64,000 bases of DNA from JBKQHQ01 sp052148715 (GCA_052148715.1 JBKQHQ010000244.1:62001-126000); one strand, 5' to 3'; positions 15,544 through 24,669 are shown, counted from the stretch's first letter. Numbers and translations: made by a program. The notes: generated from the letters alone by a model not told the origin.

Positions 15544-17556
15544 ATGATGCCCGCCCTCGTCGGGTTGTGGTGCGTGTCGGCGCTGTTCGGGGTCGGGCTC
15601 GTGGCAGTCGTGGTTGGGCGTACGTCGGTTGCGGTGTGGCTCATCTACGGCATGAGCCTGTTATTCTCGTCCATCGGCCTCATTAATGCGTTGCTGCCGC
15701 TCGTCGGCGCCGCTCCCCCATCCGAGTTGACGTTGCCGCTCGGATTGCCGTGGCTCGGGGTGCATTTGCGCGTTGACGCGCTGGCCGCGTTCTTTCTGGC
15801 GGTGGTGAACCTTGGCGGCACCGCTGCAAGCCTGTTCGCACTAGGTTATGGCCGTCACGAGGCTTCGCCGCTGCGCGTGCTGCCGTTCTATCCGGTGTTT
15901 CTGGCCGCCATGAATCTGGTCGTTCTGGCCGACGACGCGTTCGTTTTCCTATTTTCTTGGGAGCTCATGTCGCTCTCCTCCTGGGCCATCGTCACTGCGC
16001 ACCATGAGATACCGGCGAATGTGCGGGCGGGGGTGATCTATCTGCTGATGGCAAGCTTCGGCACGCTCTGCCTGCTGCTCGCCTTCGGCGTGCTCGCCGG
16101 AGAGAATGGGACTTTTGGCTTCGCCACTATCCGCAGTATTGCTGCGACACCGGTAAACGCAGCTGTCGCGACCGTTTTGGTGCTCATCGGAACCGGCTCG
16201 AAGGCCGGCTTGGTCCCGCTGCATGTATGGCTGCCGCTCGCCCATCCGGCGGCACCGAGCCACGCCTCCGCATTGCTGAGCGGGGTGATGACCAAGGTCG
16301 GCGTATACGGCTTCGTGCGCCTCGTTTTCGACCTGATCCACCAGCCGAGCTCATGGTCGAGCATGGTCGTGCTGGCGATTGCGGGCGCCACCGCGGCGCT
16401 CGGCGTGCTCTATGCGTTGATGCAGCACGATCTCAAGCGGTTGCTCGCTTATCATACGGTCGAAAATATCGGTATCATCTTCATCGGCCTCGGCCTCGCG
16501 CAGGCGTTTGCCGCCAACGGGATGGATTGGGCGGCGGCTTTGGCGCTGACCGCCGGGCTGTTCCACGTATTCAACCACTCCGTCTTCAAGAGCTTGCTGT
16601 TCTTCGGCGCCGGTGCCGTGCTGGTGGCGACCGGGGAGCGTGACATGGAGCATCTCGGCGGCCTGATTCACCGTATGCCGCGCACCGCCGTGACTTTCCT
16701 GATCGGCTGCGCCGCCATTTCGGCGCTGCCGCCACTCAATGGGTTCGTCTCCGAATGGCTGACCTTCCAGGCCATTCTGGTCAGCCCGCAACTACCGCAA
16801 TGGGGGCTCAAACTGTTGGTGCCGGCGGTCGGGGCGCTGCTCGCGCTCTCGGCTGCGCTGGCGGCCGCCTGTTTCGTCAAGGCGTTCGGCGTGACCTTTC
16901 TCAGCCGGCCGCGCACTCCCGCCGCCGCGGCGGCGCAGGAAGTCGATGAATATTCGCTGGCGGCGATGTTCTTCCTCGCTGCGCTATGCGTGCTCGCCGG
17001 CGTGCTGCCGGGCCTGCTCATCGATCTCATGGCGCCGGTGGTGCAAGGCCTCGTTGGGGCGCGCATGCCGGCGCAATCGGCATTGCCCTGGCTGTCGATC
17101 GTGCCCATCGCCGAGAGCCGCAGCTCGTATAACGGGCTTATGATCCTCATCTTCTTGGCGAGCTCCGGTGCGCTCACCGCGATGTTCATCCACCGCTTTG
17201 CGACGCGGGCAACGCGGCGCAGCGCGATCTGGGATTGCGGCTATCCGCTGGTTTCGCCGACGACCCAATACACGAGCTCGAGCTTTGCCATGCCGATCCG
17301 GCGGGTGTTCGGCGCCTCCGTGTTCGGCGTGCGCGAGAAGGTGGATATGCCGCAGCCGGGTGACGGGCGCGCCGGACACTTTCAGGTCAGGGTTTTCGAT
17401 CCGGCCTGGCAGCTCGTCTATGGTCCCTTGGTGCGAGCGGTGCGCCGCACTTCGACCGTGCTCAATCAGCTCCAGTTCCTCACCATTCGTCGATACCTGA
17501 CGCTCGTTTTTTCCGCCTTGATCCTGCTGCTGCTCTTGGTAGCCGCATGGCCCTGA
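15544..17556 (+). CDS. hyfB: hydrogenase-4 component B-like proton-pumping subunit
   Basis: 670 residues, strongly hydrophobic, of the NuoL/MrpA antiporter-like family (HyfB/HycC type). Key charged residues of the ion path are present: Glu in FSWELMSLSSW (TM5), Lys in GTGSKAGLVPLHVWLP (TM7) and Lys in LMQHDLKRLLAYHTVEN. The long C-terminal part (from ~520) has the HyfB-type extension DCGYPLVSPTTQYTSSSFAMPIRRVFG. First gene of a six-gene operon; its 3' end overlaps the next gene by 10 bp. Part of an inner-membrane complex related to complex I. Confidence 0.9.
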   Translation: MMPALVGLWCVSALFGVGLVAVVVGRTSVAVWLIYGMSLLFSSIGLINALLPLVGAAPPSELTLPLGLPWLGVHLRVDALAAFFLAVVNLGGTAASLFALGYGRHEASPLRVLPFYPVFLAAMNLVVLADDAFVFLFSWELMSLSSWAIVTAHHEIPANVRAGVIYLLMASFGTLCLLLAFGVLAGENGTFGFATIRSIAATPVNAAVATVLVLIGTGSKAGLVPLHVWLPLAHPAAPSHASALLSGVMTKVGVYGFVRLVFDLIHQPSSWSSMVVLAIAGATAALGVLYALMQHDLKRLLAYHTVENIGIIFIGLGLAQAFAANGMDWAAALALTAGLFHVFNHSVFKSLLFFGAGAVLVATGERDMEHLGGLIHRMPRTAVTFLIGCAAISALPPLNGFVSEWLTFQAILVSPQLPQWGLKLLVPAVGALLALSAALAAACFVKAFGVTFLSRPRTPAAAAAQEVDEYSLAAMFFLAALCVLAGVLPGLLIDLMAPVVQGLVGARMPAQSALPWLSIVPIAESRSSYNGLMILIFLASSGALTAMFIHRFATRATRRSAIWDCGYPLVSPTTQYTSSSFAMPIRRVFGASVFGVREKVDMPQPGDGRAGHFQVRVFDPAWQLVYGPLVRAVRRTSTVLNQLQFLTIRRYLTLVFSALILLLLLVAAWP

Positions 17557-18503
17557 TCCTCGATCTTCTCGCCCAAGCGGTGCAGATGCTGCTGGTGCTT
17601 GTCGTCGCGCCGCTCGTGATCGGGGTCACGCGCAAGGTGAAGGCGCGCCTGTTGCGCCGGATTGGACCATCGGTCCTGCAGCCCTATCGTGATCTGTGGA
17701 AATTGCTGCATAAGGAGGCCGTTATGGCGCACAACGCCTCCTGGATCTATCGGGCCGCACCTTATCTCATCTTCGCTGCCACCTGGGTCGCGGCCGCGCT
17801 GGTGCCGACCTATGCAACCGGCCTCATCTTCTCTTGGTCGGCCGATTTGATCGCCGTAGTCGCTCTGATCGCCACCGCGCGTTTCGCGCTCGCGCTCGCC
17901 GGCATGGATGTGGGTACCGCATTCGGCGGCATCGGCTCTTCGCGCGAGATGCTGATTTCGTCCCTCGCCGAGCCGGCCATGCTGCTCGTCGTCTTCACGG
18001 TCGCCCTCGTCGCCCGCACCACCCAGCTCTCCGCCATCGCCGATCACATGATCAATGCGCCGGTCGGCCTGCGCGTCTCCTTGGGGTTGGGGCTGTTCGC
18101 ATTCGTGTTCATTGCGGTCGCAGAGAACGCCCGGATTCCCATCGACAATCCGGCAACGCATCTCGAGCTGACCATGGTGCACGAGGCGATGGTGCTGGAA
18201 TATTCCGGCCGCCATCTCGCGATGATCGAAGCGGCTTCCGCACTCAAGCTCGTCCTTTACTTCTCTTTGCTGGCGTGCGTGTTCTTGCCGCGCGGCACCG
18301 CTACGACGGATCGCGGCCTAACGGCCCTCGGCCTCGGCATCGCGGCTTATCTCCTAAAGCTTCTGGTGCTTGCGGCGCTCTTGCCGATCGGCGAGACGGC
18401 GGTCGCGAAGATGCGGGTTTTCCGCTACCCGATCTTTCTCGGCGGTGCATTTGCGGCCGCGGCGCTCGCGGTATTCCTCCTGTTCGTGTCGCAGGGCTTC
18501 TGA
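17547..18503 (+). CDS. hyfC: hydrogenase-4 component C-like (NuoH-family) membrane subunit
   Basis: 318 residues, about eight transmembrane segments, NuoH/HycD family. Conserved stretches: RRIGPSVLQPYRDLWKLLHKEAV at residues ~37-60, DVGTAFGGIGSSREMLISSLAEP, and NARIPIDNPATHLELTMVHEAMVLEYSG, which carry the glutamates implicated in the coupling site (E-channel). This subunit anchors the hydrophilic arm to the membrane arm. Its stop overlaps the hyfE start by one base (TGATG). Confidence 0.93.
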   Translation: MALILDLLAQAVQMLLVLVVAPLVIGVTRKVKARLLRRIGPSVLQPYRDLWKLLHKEAVMAHNASWIYRAAPYLIFAATWVAAALVPTYATGLIFSWSADLIAVVALIATARFALALAGMDVGTAFGGIGSSREMLISSLAEPAMLLVVFTVALVARTTQLSAIADHMINAPVGLRVSLGLGLFAFVFIAVAENARIPIDNPATHLELTMVHEAMVLEYSGRHLAMIEAASALKLVLYFSLLACVFLPRGTATTDRGLTALGLGIAAYLLKLLVLAALLPIGETAVAKMRVFRYPIFLGGAFAAAALAVFLLFVSQGF

Positions 18504-19168
18504 TGGGCACGCTCGACTTCGATATTGCCCATCTGCTCGCCGGCGGCATGCTGGTCTTGAGCTTCCTCTTGCTCTACCAGGACCGTATCACCGCGACGCT
18601 CAACGTGTATGCGCTGCAAGCCGTCACCTTGTCGCTTGCGGTCGCCTGGCAGGCGCACGTCCAGAACGCCGCGCATTTGATCGTCACCGCCTTGGTCGCG
18701 CTGCTCGTCAAGGGCTTCGTCATCCCGACCGCTTTGCACCGGATCGTGCGGCGGCTCAACATCCACCGCGAGATCGAGCAGGTGATCGGCGGGGGGCCGA
18801 CGATGCTGACCGGTCTCGGCATCGTGGCGCTGGCGATCCTGCTGGTGGTGCCGGTCGGCGGCCATGTCGGCGCGCTCGTGCGTGAGGACTTGGCTTTTGC
18901 GCTCGCCGTGATCCTGCTCGGGATGCTGATGATGATCACGCGCCGCAATGCGGTGACGCAAGTCGTCGGCTTCATGTCGCTCGAGAACGGTCTCGTGCTC
19001 GCCGCCACCGGCGCCAAGGGTATGCCGCTCGTCGTTGAGTTCTCCGTCGCTTTTTCGATCCTGATCGCGTTCATCGTGTTCGGCGTATTCGTGTTCCGGA
19101 TCCGCGAACGCTTCGACACGGTCGACGTTAGCGCCCTCGACCGCTTCCGCGGCGAACGTGGAGAGTAG
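18503..19168 (+). CDS. hyfE: hydrogenase-4 component E-like (NuoK-type) membrane subunit
   Basis: 221 residues, about seven hydrophobic segments, HyfE family, whose C-terminal half resembles NuoK (NAVTQVVGFMSLENGLVLAATG contains the membrane glutamate). Translation coupled to hyfC through TGATG at 18501-18505. Likely passes protons within the membrane arm. Two bases separate its stop from the next start (GTG 19171). Confidence 0.9.
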   Translation: MGTLDFDIAHLLAGGMLVLSFLLLYQDRITATLNVYALQAVTLSLAVAWQAHVQNAAHLIVTALVALLVKGFVIPTALHRIVRRLNIHREIEQVIGGGPTMLTGLGIVALAILLVVPVGGHVGALVREDLAFALAVILLGMLMMITRRNAVTQVVGFMSLENGLVLAATGAKGMPLVVEFSVAFSILIAFIVFGVFVFRIRERFDTVDVSALDRFRGERGE

Positions 19169-19170
19169 AC

Positions 19171-20607
19171 GTGAGCGCGCCGCTCTACGCCGTCTTGCTG
19201 ATCCCCGCGGTCGCCGTCGTGGTGCTCGCGCTGATCACGAACTATCGGCTCGGCGCGGCCCTCAACGTGCTGGCCTGCGGCCTCACCTTTGCGGCCGGGG
19301 TCTCTCTCTTATTCGTCGATCGCGTGCGAACCGATATTGTCCTGATCGACGACTTCAACATCTACCTCGTCACCCTCACCACTTTCATCGGCTTCACCAC
19401 CAGCATTTTCAGCGCCACGTATATCAGCCATGAGATCGACATCGGCCGGCTGACGCCGCTCTATTTGCGCTTCTATCACGCGCTCTATCAGGCCATGATG
19501 GGGGCGATGAACGTCGCGCTGGTCGCCAATAATATCGGGCTCCTGTGGGTCGGCGTCGAGGTCGCCACCCTGGCAACCGTGATGATGGTCGGCATCTATC
19601 GCACGCCGGAAGCCGTCGAGGCGGCCTGGAAGTATTTCATTCTAGGCAGCGTCGGCATCGCGCTCGCGTTCTTCGGCACCATCTTGGTTTATTTGGTCGC
19701 CCAAGATGTGATGGGTGAGGGCCTGCCGGCGATGGCCTGGGACCTGATGCTGCAACGCGCGGAGGCCTTCGATCCGAAGCTGCTGTCGCTCGCTTTCGTT
19801 TTTCTGCTGGTCGGCTACGGCACCAAGGTGGGGCTCGCGCCGTTCCACGCGTGGCTGCCGGATGCCCACTCCGAGGGCCCGACGCCGATCTCGGCCGTGC
19901 TCTCGGGCCTGCTGCTCAACGTCGCGCTCTATGCGCTGCTGCGTTTCAAGATGCTGCTCGCCGCCAATCGTGGGACGCTGAATGTCGGCCTCATCATGGT
20001 CGTGCTGGGATTGCTCAGCCTCGTCTTTGCGGCCTTCATGCTCTACCGGAGGCGGGATATCAAACGGCTGTTCGCCTATTCGTCGATCGAGCACATGGGC
20101 ATCATCACGTTTGCCTTCGGCATGGGCGGGCCGCTGGCAAACTTTGCCGGGCTCTTGCATATGACCATGCATTCGCTGACCAAATCCGCGATATTCTTCG
20201 CGGTCGGACATATCGCCCAGGCCAAGGGCACGCAGCGCATAGCCGACATCCGCGGCCTTTCCGTGAGTCACCCCGTGCTCGCCGTGGGCCTCACCCTCGG
20301 TGTCATCGCCATCGCCGGGCTGCCGCCCTTCGGCGTGTTTCTGAGCGAGTTCATGATGGTGTCATCGAGCTTTTCGCGCCAGCCGCTGGTCGCCGTCGTG
20401 CTGGTTTTCGGGCTTCTCGTGGCGTTCGGCGCGCTCATTCTACGGCTGCAGGATCTCATCTTCGGGCAACCGAGCGGGCCGGTCGAAGCCGTCAAGGCCT
20501 CCTACATCCCGCTGTTCTTTCACCTCGCGGTGGTTCTGGTTGCCGGGATCTGGCTGCCGGAGGCGATCGTGCGCTGGTTCCGCACGGTTGCGGCTCTCCT
20601 CGGGTGA
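19171..20607 (+). CDS. hyfF: hydrogenase-4 component F-like proton-pumping subunit
   Basis: 478 residues, 12-14 transmembrane segments, NuoM/NuoN family (HyfF). Ion-path residues: Glu in LWVGVEVATLATV, Lys in GYGTKVGLAPFHAWLPDAHSEGPTP and Lys in RRRDIKRLFAYSSIEHMG. GTG start with GTGGAGAG upstream. Two antiporter-like subunits (this and HyfB) are present; a HyfD-like third one is absent, so the pump module is smaller than in E. coli hydrogenase-4. Confidence 0.92.
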   Translation: MSAPLYAVLLIPAVAVVVLALITNYRLGAALNVLACGLTFAAGVSLLFVDRVRTDIVLIDDFNIYLVTLTTFIGFTTSIFSATYISHEIDIGRLTPLYLRFYHALYQAMMGAMNVALVANNIGLLWVGVEVATLATVMMVGIYRTPEAVEAAWKYFILGSVGIALAFFGTILVYLVAQDVMGEGLPAMAWDLMLQRAEAFDPKLLSLAFVFLLVGYGTKVGLAPFHAWLPDAHSEGPTPISAVLSGLLLNVALYALLRFKMLLAANRGTLNVGLIMVVLGLLSLVFAAFMLYRRRDIKRLFAYSSIEHMGIITFAFGMGGPLANFAGLLHMTMHSLTKSAIFFAVGHIAQAKGTQRIADIRGLSVSHPVLAVGLTLGVIAIAGLPPFGVFLSEFMMVSSSFSRQPLVAVVLVFGLLVAFGALILRLQDLIFGQPSGPVEAVKASYIPLFFHLAVVLVAGIWLPEAIVRWFRTVAALLG

Positions 20608-20611
20608 TCCC

Positions 20612-22129
20612 ATGCCGGCTCAACGGATTGCTTCGTATCTCGCCAACCTGACGCCTGTTCCAGCGCACAAGCCGTGGCCGCGCTACCCGGTTGACGGAGA
20701 CACATGGACCGCCATCGGCCAGGAGATCGGCCAAGGCGGCGGCGACCTGATGGGGTATTGGGGCGATGCCGACCGGGTCCACCTAGCGCTACGCCTTGCC
20801 GGCGCTCCGTGCGTGATATCGACGCCGGTGGCCTTCGGGGCATATCCCTCGATTGCACGCCATCATGCGCCCGCGGGCAGGCTCGAGCGCACTATTCGCG
20901 ATCTGCACGGCTTTGCGGCTTTCGGAATGCCCGATCGCCGCCCCTGGCTTGATCACGGCGCTTGGGGCGTGCGCGCGCCGCTCGGTGAGCACTCCGAGCG
21001 CGGCCCGCGCGACCCGGCTGACTACGACTTCCTGCCGGTCAAAGGGGAGGGCCTGCACGAAATCCCGGTCGGCCCCGTCCACGCCGGCATCATTGAGCCC
21101 GGCCATTTCCGCTTCACCGCCAACGGCGAGACCGTGGCGCGGTTGGAAGAGCGGCTCGGCTACGTGCACAAGGGGGTCGACGCACTTCTGATCGGCGCGA
21201 CTTTCGACAAGGCCGCGCGGGTGATCGCGCGCGTTTCGGGCGATTCCACTGTCGCCTACAGCTTCGCTTTTGCGCGCGCGGTGGAGGCGGCGCTCGATGT
21301 GGACGTGCCGCTACGGGCGGAATTTCTGCGCGGCGTGATGGCCGAGCTCGAGCGCATCGCCAACCACCTGGGCGACATCGGTGCAATCTCCAATGACGCC
21401 GCCTTCGCGCTCATCCACGCCCATTGCGGCATTCTGCGCGAACAGGTTTTGGCGGTTAGCGACGCGGCCTTCGGGCACCGGCTCATGATGGATCAGATCG
21501 TGCCGGGCGGCATCGCGCGGGACGTGGCGTCCGACGGCGCCGAACGAATTCTCGCAGTGCTCAATGAGATAGAGCCGCACTTTACGGAAATCGTGCGGGT
21601 TTACGACGATACCCCTTCGCTGCAGGACCGAACCTGCGGCACCGGCATCGTTGCTCCCGATTTGGTCGCCCGTTGGGCAGCCGGCGGATTCGTCGGCCGG
21701 GCGTCGGGCCGCAACTTCGATACCCGGCGGGACTTATCCTACGCCCCCTATCTCGGCTTGCGGTTTGATGTTCCGGTTTATGCCGAGGGCGACGTAAACG
21801 CCCGCGTATGGGTGCGAATCCGCGAAGTGTCGGAGAGCATCGGGTTGATCCGCGCCTGGCTCACGTCGGTCCCGGTGGGCGCCGTGCGCGCGGAGCTGCC
21901 AAACGTGAACGAAACCTGCGAAGGGATGGCTGTTGTCGAAGCCTTCCGCGGTGATGTGCTTGTGTGCGTGCGCGTCGGGAGCGACGGTCGGATCGCACAT
22001 TGCTACGCCCGCGATCCCTCGTGGTTCCAATGGCCTCTGCTTGAGGCCGCGATCGATGGCAATATCGTCGCCGACTTTCCGCTCTGCAATAAATCATTCA
22101 ACTGCTCGTATTCGGGGCATGACGTCTAG
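20612..22129 (+). CDS. hyfG: hydrogenase-4 component G-like large subunit (NuoC-NuoD fusion) without NiFe ligands
   Basis: 505 residues. Residues 1-145 are NuoC-like (YPSIARHHAPAGRLERTIRDLHGF...MPDRRPWLDHG), the rest NuoD/hydrogenase-large-subunit-like (EIPVGPVHAGIIEPGHFRF, ERLGYVHKGVD, ELERIANHLGDIGAIS). The N-terminal CxxC that binds NiFe in true hydrogenases is replaced by RVSGDSTV (residues 207-214), and the C-terminal CxxC is absent: the end reads FPLCNKSFNCSYSGHDV with isolated Cys492 and Cys498. It therefore cannot hold the NiFe centre and belongs to the Ehr (energy-converting-hydrogenase-related) group. I chose ATG 20612, four bases after hyfF. Confidence 0.9.
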   Translation: MPAQRIASYLANLTPVPAHKPWPRYPVDGDTWTAIGQEIGQGGGDLMGYWGDADRVHLALRLAGAPCVISTPVAFGAYPSIARHHAPAGRLERTIRDLHGFAAFGMPDRRPWLDHGAWGVRAPLGEHSERGPRDPADYDFLPVKGEGLHEIPVGPVHAGIIEPGHFRFTANGETVARLEERLGYVHKGVDALLIGATFDKAARVIARVSGDSTVAYSFAFARAVEAALDVDVPLRAEFLRGVMAELERIANHLGDIGAISNDAAFALIHAHCGILREQVLAVSDAAFGHRLMMDQIVPGGIARDVASDGAERILAVLNEIEPHFTEIVRVYDDTPSLQDRTCGTGIVAPDLVARWAAGGFVGRASGRNFDTRRDLSYAPYLGLRFDVPVYAEGDVNARVWVRIREVSESIGLIRAWLTSVPVGAVRAELPNVNETCEGMAVVEAFRGDVLVCVRVGSDGRIAHCYARDPSWFQWPLLEAAIDGNIVADFPLCNKSFNCSYSGHDV

Positions 22130-22131
22130 CC

Positions 22132-22683
22132 ATGCGCACGCTGCTGCTTCGCTCGCTCTTTTCCCGGCCCGTGACCGTTCCGGCGCCGTCTCCCCAAGCC
22201 GCCATGCTGGCGGAGGTGGGTGCGGCGCTCGAGGCGCGCTCGCGCCGTCTTTTCGGCCGCTCGTTGGCGATCCGTGAGGTCGACGCCGGCTCCTGCAACG
22301 GCTGCGAGCTCGAGATCAACGCGCTCAACAATGCCGTCTACGATATCGAGCGCTTCGGCATGCGCTTCGTTGCCTCGCCCCGGCATGCCGATGTCCTTTT
22401 GGTGACCGGCCCCGTCACCCTCAACATGAAGGTCGCGCTCGAGCGCACCTATGCGGCGACGCCCGATCCGAAATGGGTGGTTGCCGCCGGCGACTGCGCC
22501 TGCGGTTGCGGGGTGTTTAACGGCAGCTACGCCGTCGTCGGGGCGGTGGAGAAGGTCGTGCCGGTCGACCTCCATATTCAGGGCTGTCCGCCGCGGCCGA
22601 TCGAGCTGGTGCGAGGGCTTCTCGCCCTGCTCGACAAGATAGGACAACCAGTGGGTGAAGCGAGGGCCACCCTGCGGAGGTGA
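22132..22683 (+). CDS. hyfI: hydrogenase-4 component I-like small subunit (NuoB family)
   Basis: 183 residues. Proximal [4Fe-4S] cluster ligands are retained: C55 and C58 (SCNGCE, hydrogenase-type CxxC spacing rather than NuoB's CC), C122 (GDCACGCG) and C152 (GCPPRP). So electron transfer through an N2-like cluster is possible even though the partner HyfG lacks NiFe ligands. No HyfA/HyfH-type ferredoxin or flavin subunit is encoded nearby, so the electron donor is unknown. Last gene of the operon. Confidence 0.92.
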   Translation: MRTLLLRSLFSRPVTVPAPSPQAAMLAEVGAALEARSRRLFGRSLAIREVDAGSCNGCELEINALNNAVYDIERFGMRFVASPRHADVLLVTGPVTLNMKVALERTYAATPDPKWVVAAGDCACGCGVFNGSYAVVGAVEKVVPVDLHIQGCPPRPIELVRGLLALLDKIGQPVGEARATLRR

Positions 22684-22701
22684 AAACACGGCGCGCCCCT
22701 G

Positions 22702-22722
22702 TTGTGTCATCAAAGCTACACT
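22702..22722 (+). promoter_or_regulatory. weak Pho-box-like sequence before btaA
   Basis: TTGTGTCATCAAAGCTACACT sits just upstream of btaA. Its first half matches the TGTCAT half-site of alphaproteobacterial Pho boxes; the second half (CTACAC) is degenerate. btaAB are classically induced by phosphate starvation, which is why I looked here. Weak. Confidence 0.2.
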
Positions 22723-22736
22723 GAGCCTTCGATAGA

Positions 22737-24008
22737 TTGCCCCCGATTCACGTATTGACGGGGGTGGCAGATTTGACAACCAGAACGAGGGCATCGGGCA
22801 AGGACCGATTGCAGCAGGCCGTCGTCCGCAACCGAGCGCTCTCACGCGAAGGCATTTTGGAATTCCTGTTCGCGTGGGCATTCAAGCGGCTGGTCTATCC
22901 CCAGATTTGGGAGGATCCCGAGGTCGACATGGTGGCGCTGGCGATGACGCCGGAATGCCACGTCGTTGCGATCGCATCCGGCGGCTGCAATATCCTGTCC
23001 TACTTGACCGCCGACCCCGCCCGCATCACGGCCGTCGATCTCAGCAAAGCCCATGTCGCGCTCAACCGGCTCAAACTTGCGGCGGCGCGACACTTGCCGT
23101 CGTGGAGCTCGTTTTACCGCTTCTTCGGCGCGGCTGACGAGCCGGCCAATGTCAAGGCGTATTGGCGGTTTCTCGCCCCGCATCTCGACCCCGAGACGCG
23201 CGGCTACTGGGAGCGGCGCTCGGCGCTCGGCTACGGACGGCGGCGGATCTCGGTGTTTTCCCGCAATGTCTACCGGCACGGGCTGCTCGGCCACTTCATC
23301 GGTTTCGGCCACTTGGTGGCGCGCGCCTACGGCGTCCATCTGCCCGACGCGCTACGCGCCCGCTCGATCGACGAGCAACGCAGCTTCTTTGAGACCACGC
23401 TCGCACCTCTGTTCGACAAGCGGTTCGTGCGCTGGGCCATCGGCCGACAATTGTCGCTATACGGGCTCGGCATTCCGCCTGCGCAATACGCGGCGCTCGC
23501 CGGTGGCGGCGACATGGCGTCCGTGTTGCGCGATCGCATCGAGCGCCTGACCTGTGGCTTTAGCTTCGCCGAGAATTACTTCGCCTGGCAGGCGTTCGGC
23601 CGCTCCTACGCCGATGCGGCGGCGGGTCCGCTGCCCCCCTATCTTTGCCGCGACCACTTCGCCTCCATTCGTGCACGGGCGGACCGGGTCGAGGTGCTCA
23701 ACCGCTCCTTCACGGAATATCTGGAATCGCGGCCGGATCGATCGCTTGATCGTTTCGTGCTGCTTGACGCCCAAGACTGGATGACCGATGCGCAGCTCAA
23801 TGCTCTGTGGCGCGAGGTCACCCGTACCGCCCGGGCGGGGGCGCGCGTCATCTTCCGCACGGCCGCGGTGCCGAGCCTACTGCCGGGCCGCCTCGACGAG
23901 GCAGTGCTTCAGCGATGGCGCTACGAAGCCGAGCTCTCGGGGGATCTGACCCGGCGCGATCGCGCCGCTATCTACGGCGGCTTCCACCTGTATGTTTTCG
24001 AAAGCTGA
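22737..24008 (+). CDS. btaA: S-adenosylmethionine:diacylglycerol 3-amino-3-carboxypropyl transferase (betaine lipid synthesis)
   Basis: 423 residues of the DUF3419/BtaA family. Landmarks: LVYPQIWEDPEVDMVALAM, VAIASGGCNILSYLTADPARITAVDLSKAHVALNRLK (SAM-binding Rossmann region) and FVLLDAQDWMTDAQLNALW. It transfers the aminocarboxypropyl group of SAM to diacylglycerol, giving DGHS, the precursor of the betaine lipid DGTS, at the membrane. The start is uncertain: TTG 22737 gives full length, but TTG 22773 with GGGGGTGG upstream is equally plausible. It overlaps btaB by 17 bp. Together they replace phospholipids when phosphate is scarce. Confidence 0.9.
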   Translation: MPPIHVLTGVADLTTRTRASGKDRLQQAVVRNRALSREGILEFLFAWAFKRLVYPQIWEDPEVDMVALAMTPECHVVAIASGGCNILSYLTADPARITAVDLSKAHVALNRLKLAAARHLPSWSSFYRFFGAADEPANVKAYWRFLAPHLDPETRGYWERRSALGYGRRRISVFSRNVYRHGLLGHFIGFGHLVARAYGVHLPDALRARSIDEQRSFFETTLAPLFDKRFVRWAIGRQLSLYGLGIPPAQYAALAGGGDMASVLRDRIERLTCGFSFAENYFAWQAFGRSYADAAAGPLPPYLCRDHFASIRARADRVEVLNRSFTEYLESRPDRSLDRFVLLDAQDWMTDAQLNALWREVTRTARAGARVIFRTAAVPSLLPGRLDEAVLQRWRYEAELSGDLTRRDRAAIYGGFHLYVFES

Positions 24009-24669
24009 GCGAATGCCGGCAACCGTGGCCAGCGTCGACTTGATGGATCGGATCTACCGCCATCAGCGGCATATTTACGACATCACGCGCAAGCACTATC
24101 TGCTCGGCCGCGACCGATTGATCGACCAGCTTGCTCCGGCGGCCGCGGCCGGAGTCCTGGAGCTTGGCTGCGGCACCGGGCGCAATCTCATTCGCGCGGC
24201 GCAACGCTATCCCGGCAGGACTTTCTTTGGAATTGATGTCTCGACCGAGATGCTGACCTCCGCACGCGAGGCGATTGCGCAGGCGGGCCTATCGGCGCGC
24301 GTTTCACTCGCCCATGCCGACGTGATGGCGCTCGATACCCGCGCGCTGTTCGCACGGCCGAACTTCGAGCGCGTGTTCATCTCCTACAGCCTGTCAATGA
24401 TGCCAGACTGGCAGGCGGTGCTCGATATTGCGCTCGACCTCGTGGCACTGGGCGGGCAATTGCACATTGTCGATTTCGGCCGGCAGGAAAAGCTGCCGGC
24501 GTGGTTTCGTACCGGGCTGCGCCAGTGGCTTGGCTTGTTCCACGTGACGCCTCGCGACGATCTTGAGCCCGTGCTCACCACGTGCGTCGCGCTGCGCAAC
24601 GCAACGCTCCGTGTCGAGCGGCCGTATCGTGGCTATGCGCAATACGTCCGTGTCCGGTTGCCGGGGTGA
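23992..24669 (+). CDS. btaB: S-adenosylmethionine-dependent N-methyltransferase for betaine lipid
   Basis: 225-residue class I methyltransferase. SAM motif I is VLELGCGTGRNLIRAA (~55-70), with FFGIDVSTEMLTSA as motif II and FISYSLSMMPDW as post-motif. N-terminal DRIYRHQRHIYDITRKHYLLGRDRLI is characteristic of BtaB. It trimethylates diacylglyceryl-homoserine to DGTS. The overlap with btaA and family match make the assignment firm. Confidence 0.9.
   Translation: MFSKAERMPATVASVDLMDRIYRHQRHIYDITRKHYLLGRDRLIDQLAPAAAAGVLELGCGTGRNLIRAAQRYPGRTFFGIDVSTEMLTSAREAIAQAGLSARVSLAHADVMALDTRALFARPNFERVFISYSLSMMPDWQAVLDIALDLVALGGQLHIVDFGRQEKLPAWFRTGLRQWLGLFHVTPRDDLEPVLTTCVALRNATLRVERPYRGYAQYVRVRLPG

Noticed and set aside
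15280..15644. Short frames on both strands before the hyf-like operon
   Set aside because: No ribosome-binding site, motif or protein-like composition, and the minus frame invades the hyfB coding start.
15544..22683. Functional formate hydrogenlyase or hydrogenase-4
   Set aside because: NiFe cysteine ligands, ferredoxin subunits, formate dehydrogenase and maturation genes are all missing.
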